Source of the DNA: Loxodes magnus
Lineage: Eukaryota > Ciliophora > Karyorelictea > Loxodida > Loxodidae
DNA: 64,000 nt
Direction of reading: 5' to 3'
Assembly: GCA_946699065.1 (NCBI GenBank)
Contig: CAMPDV010001975.1
Span: 16,735-80,734 of the forward strand
Of this stretch, positions 60,501-64,000 are shown one piece after another (the first letter of the stretch is position 1; each line of letters opens with the position of its first letter). The notes below the pieces were generated by a model. The model had not been told where the DNA came from and did not search any database. It saw nothing but the letters and a program-made list of their open reading frames with translations. A program made the position numbers and the translations under genes.

Positions 60501-61980
60501 TGTAACACATCTTTTATATTCTACGCAGGTGGCACGGTTTTATATCCGAAGCATTATTCCATTACATTTGTAGCAAATCATATATATTAGTTGCGGGAGT
60601 TCCGTTATTTTTATGTTGTTCATTTCTCTTTCACTCTTAAATTATTTTATATTTAGATGCAGTGGTCACATTTTTATATGTTTTTGTTATCTATTTAGAT
60701 AGATTCATATGCATTAGCGCGGTAGCATGATTTTATTATTCCGAGGCGCTTTTACATCTTTTTTAAGAAAATATTTTTATTTTCAAGCTCTCTTTTTTAT
60801 GCTTCATAGACTTAACATTTATGATTTTTCACATGTTATTCATTAAGTTTTATATCAATTTTCTGTTCATTTCTTTATTGCTCATGTTAATTGCTTTTTT
60901 GAGCTTTCAATTCTATATTTCTTTACTTTAATCAACTTCTTTATCCTAATCAACTACTTTATCTCGAACAGAAGTGTCACCCGTTTAGCCTCGTTTATCC
61001 TCTTTTATTATATTTTTCACGTTTTATTATATTCTCATTCATGCAGCTTTTTTAATTGTTTATGATTTGTTTTTATTTGTTCATTCGCTTTATATTTCTA
61101 AGCTTTCTAATCTATTATCCTTTTTTTGCCAAATATTATCTTTTTTAAGCAGTCAATTTATGTTCATCATTGCGATTACACTCAATTTATTTGTCACTTT
61201 CTCTATTTTTATGTTATGACATTGTTTTTTCGCATCATTTTTCATCCACTTTTATACTAATTTTTATATTTGTAAGTCTTTTTTACTTATGAAGTTCATA
61301 TATATTAGACGCAGGGGTACCATTACTCACTTGCACTTAATTTTCTATCTTTTTTGTAACACATCTTTTATATTCTACGCAGGTGGCACGGTTTTATATC
61401 CGAAGCATTATTCCATTACATTTGTAGCAAATCATATATATTAGTTGCGGGAGTTCCGTTATTTTTATGTTGTTCATTTCTCTTTCACTCTTAAATTATT
61501 TTATATTTAGATGCAGTGGTCACATTTTTATATGTTTTTGTTATCTATTTAGATAGATTCATATGCATTAGCGCGGTAGCATGATTTTATTATTCCGAGG
61601 CGCTTTTACATCTTTTTTAAGAAAATATTTTTATTTTCAAGCTCTCTTTTTTATGCTTCATAGACTTAACATTTATGATTTTTCACATGTTATTCATTAA
61701 GTTTTATATCAATTTTCTGTTCATTTCTTTATTGCTCATGTTAATTGCTTTTTTGAGCTTTCAATTCTATATTTCTTTACTTTAATCAACTTCTTTATCC
61801 TAATCAACTACTTTATCTCGAACAGAAGTGTCACCCGTTTAGCCTCGTTTATCCTCTTTTATTATATTTTTCACGTTTTATTATATTCTCATTCATGCAG
61901 CTTTTTTAATTGTTTATGATTTGTTTTTATTTGTTCATTCGCTTTATATTTCTAAGCTTTCTAATCTATTATCCTTTTTT
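42520..61980 (+). repeat. Homogenised core of the 854-bp satellite (about 22-23 copies)
   Basis: From copy 5 onward the spacing is exactly 854 bases for 22 consecutive intervals (42,520 to 61,308). Every diagnostic site I checked has the same state: TATATCCGAAG, CTTCTTTATCC, CAACTACTTT, AAGCTTTCT and TATTTTTCACG. I saw no base difference between these copies, but I compared by eye and cannot exclude isolated changes. Such uniformity means either very recent amplification or strong homogenisation. Alternatively the assembly may have placed copies by consensus; the copy number in particular should be treated with care. Confidence 0.85.
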
Positions 61981-62035
61981 TGCCAAACTTATTATCTTTT
62001 TATATTCTACGCAGTGGCACGGTTTTATATCCGAA
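61980..62035 (+). repeat. Deletion junction fusing two 854-bp units (~222 bp lost)
   Basis: After TTTTTTTGCCAAA the sequence reads CTTATTATCTTTTTATATTC and goes directly into ACGCAGTGGCACGG. That joins the late part of one unit to the position just before the second sub-repeat of the next. The spacing 61,308 to 62,794 is 1,486, which is 2 x 854 minus 222. The word ATCTTTT lies on both parental sides (TATTATCTTTTTTAAG and ACACATCTTTTATATTC), so the break was probably joined at this 7-base match. Small extra changes flank it: an added CT, and one G lost from GCAGGTGGC. The fused copy is core-type (TATATCCGAAG near 62,024). Confidence 0.87.
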
Positions 62036-62639
62036 GCATTATTCCATTACATTTGTAGCAAATCATATATATTAGTTGCGGGAGTTCCGTTATTTTTATG
62101 TTGTTCATTTCTCTTTCACTCTTAAATTATTTTATATTTAGATGCAGTGGTCACATTTTTATATGTTTTTGTTATCTATTTAGATAGATTCATATGCATT
62201 AGCGCGGTAGCATGATTTTATTATTCCGAGGCGCTTTTACATCTTTTTTAAGAAAATATTTTTATTTTCAAGCTCTCTTTTTTATGCTTCATAGACTTAA
62301 CATTTATGATTTTTCACATGTTATTCATTAAGTTTTATATCAATTTTCTGTTCATTTCTTTATTGCTCATGTTAATTGCTTTTTTGAGCTTTCAATTCTA
62401 TATTTCTTTACTTTAATCAACTTCTTTATCCTAATCAACTACTTTATCTCGAACAGAAGTGTCACCCGTTTAGCCTCGTTTATCCTCTTTTATTATATTT
62501 TTCACGTTTTATTATATTCTCATTCATGCAGCTTTTTTAATTGTTTATGATTTGTTTTTATTTGTTCATTCGCTTTATATTTCTAAGCTTTCTAATCTAT
62601 TATCCTTTTTTTGCCAAATATTATCTTTTTTAAGCAGTC

Positions 62640-64000
62640 AATTTATGTTCATCATTGCGATTACACTCAATTTATTTGTCACTTTCTCTATTTTTATGTT
62701 ATGACATTGTTTTTTTCGCATCATTTTTCATCCACTTTTATACTAATTTTTATATTTGTAAGTCTTTTTTACTTATGAAGTTCATATATATTAGACGCAG
62801 GGGTACCATTACTCACTTGCACTTAATTTTCTATCTTTTTTGTAACACATCTTTTATATTCTACGCAGGTGGCACGGTTTTATATTCGAAGCATTATTCC
62901 ATTACATTTGTAGCAAATCATATATATTAGTTGCGGGAGTTCCGTTATTTTTATGTTGTTCATTTCTCTTTCACTCTTAAATTATTTTATATTTAGATGC
63001 AGTGGTCACATTTTTATATGTTTTTGTTATCTATTTAGATAGATTCATATGCATTAGCGCGGTAGCATGATTTTATTATTCCGAGGCGCTTTTACATCTT
63101 TTTTAAGAAAATATTTTTATTTTCAAGCTCTCTTTTTTATGCTTCATAGACTTAACATTTATGATTTTTCACATGTTATTCATTAAGTTTTATATCAATT
63201 TTCTGTTCATTTCTTTATTGCTCATGTTAATTGCTTTTTTGAGCTTTCAATTCTATATTTCTTTACTTTAATCAACTTATTTATCCTAATCAACTACTTT
63301 ATCTCGAACAGAAGTGTCACCCGTTTAGCCTCGTTTATCCTCTTTTATTATATTTTTCACGTTTTATTATATTCTCATTCATGCAGCTTTTTTAATTGTT
63401 TATGATTTGTTTTTATTTGTTCATTCGCTTTATATTTCTAAGCTTTCTAATCTATTATCCTTTTTTTGCCAAATATTATCTTTTTTAAGCAGTCAATTTA
63501 TGTTCATCATTGCGATTACACTCAATTTATTTGTCACTTTCTCTATTTTTATGTTATGACATTGTTTTTTCGCATCATTTTTCATCTACTTTTATACTAA
63601 TTTTTATATTTGTAAGTCTTTTTTACTTATGAAGTTCATATATATTAGACGCAGGGGTACCATTACTCACTTGCACTTAATTTTCTATCTTTTTTGTAAC
63701 ACATCTTTTATATTCTACGCAGGTGGCACGTTTTATATTCGAAGCATTATTCCATTACATTTGTAGCAAATCATATATATTAGTTGCGGGAGTTCCGTTA
63801 TTTTTATGTTGTTCATTTCTCTTTCACTCTTAAATTATTTTATATTTAGATGCAGTGGTCACATTTTTATATGTTTTTGTTATCTATTTAGATAGATTCA
63901 TATGCATTAGCGCGGTAGCATGATTTTATTATTCCGAGGCGCTTTTACATCTTTTTTAAGAAAATATTTTTATTTTCAAGCTCTCTTTTTTATGCTTCAT
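62640..64000 (+). repeat. Right-edge variant copies of the 854-bp satellite
   Basis: After the fused copy the units return to left-edge states: TATATTCGAAG at ~62,882 and ~63,736, and CTTATTTATCC at ~63,277. They keep core states at other sites (CAACTACTTT, AAGCTTTCT, TATTTTTCACG). Private changes are a seventh T in GTTTTTTTCGC (~62,710), CATCTACTTTT for CATCCACTTTT (~63,585) and loss of one G in GGCACGTTTTAT (~63,729). The last unit is cut by the window end. Confidence 0.85.

Larger units (their letters stand above)
39077..64000 (+). repeat. 852-854-bp satellite array (right array)
   Basis: About 29 head-to-tail copies, all in the same orientation, running off the right edge. The motif GACGCAGGGGTACC starts at 39,109, 39,961, 40,813, 41,667, 42,520 and 43,374, then every 854 bases to 61,308, then at 62,794 and 63,648. 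Early spacings are 852, 852, 854 and 853. The unit is T/C-rich: in 39,961-40,020 plus 40,261-40,320 I count T55 A30 C23 G12. It shows no similarity by eye to the 80-bp unit. No reading frame is conserved as a gene; frames of 70-90 residues appear only where a copy carries an indel. I do not recognise the family. A heterochromatic role is inferred from form only. Confidence 0.98.

Noticed and set aside
61910-62125. Open frame of 71 residues on the + strand
   Set aside because: It starts at a TTG, crosses the deletion scar at ~61,985-62,010 and is rich in F, I, L, S and Y as expected from T-rich DNA. The same region in intact copies has no such frame. It exists only because the deletion joined two frames.
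62655-62930. Open frame of 91 residues on the + strand
   Set aside because: It lies in one satellite copy and depends on the extra T near 62,710 that is absent from the other copies. Composition is that of translated T-rich repeat, with no domain or conserved motif. Intact copies do not keep the frame open.
1-64000. Trypanosome VSG-linked 70-bp repeats or Plasmodium rep20-type subtelomeric repeats
   Set aside because: Period sizes (80 and 854, with 60-68 inside) and the visible motifs do not match what I know of these families. Low GC alone is not enough to assign a lineage.
39077-64000. TATA-like words (TATATATTAG, TTTATATTTAG) as promoters
   Set aside because: Such words are expected at high frequency in ~75% AT sequence, recur in every copy and have no gene downstream.
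39077-64000. Transposable-element origin of the 854-bp unit
   Set aside because: No terminal inverted repeats at the unit ends, no target-site duplications, no coding remnant and no solitary copies. Units are strictly head to tail.

Overview
This window holds no recognisable gene. It is two large tandem-repeat (satellite) arrays that meet at about position 39,077, and both run off the window edges. About 64 kb with no gene-like reading frame, very low GC and head-to-tail repeats at two period sizes point to eukaryotic constitutive heterochromatin (centromeric, pericentromeric or subtelomeric), not to a bacterial, phage or organelle segment. The sequence alone does not let me name the species. 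No run of a telomeric hexamer or pentamer, no rRNA or tRNA gene and no transposon-coding remnant was seen.

Left array (1-39,076): about 490 copies of a ~80-bp unit. The listed strand is A/G-rich and nearly lacks C (canonical unit A37 T23 G18 C2). It has two domains. From 1 to ~33,440 at least two unit families, called A and B here, and their sub-variants are arranged in nested higher-order repeats. These include 5-6-unit, 6-unit, 9-10-unit and ~18-unit (1.43 kb) blocks, and a ~4-kb segment repeated at an offset of ~6.28 kb. From ~33,490 to ~38,980 the array is a simple, nearly uniform run of about 70 A-like units with no B-type marker. The last unit (38,981-39,076) is visibly decayed.

Right array (39,077-64,000): about 29 copies of an unrelated, T/C-rich unit, 852-854 bp long. 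Copies at both edges carry older variant bases, while about 22 central copies (~42.5-61.9 kb) look identical at every position I compared. One ~222-bp deletion at ~61,985-62,005 fuses two neighbouring copies at a short shared motif. Inside each unit the first ~300 bp contain about five degenerate sub-repeats spaced 60-68 bp apart, which suggests the long unit grew from a shorter one.

The two arrays together look like a satellite junction. Purine/pyrimidine strand bias flips at the boundary, and both arrays show local homogenisation by unequal exchange or amplification. The main observations are this architecture, the homogenisation gradients and the deletion scar. No new protein-coding system was found.
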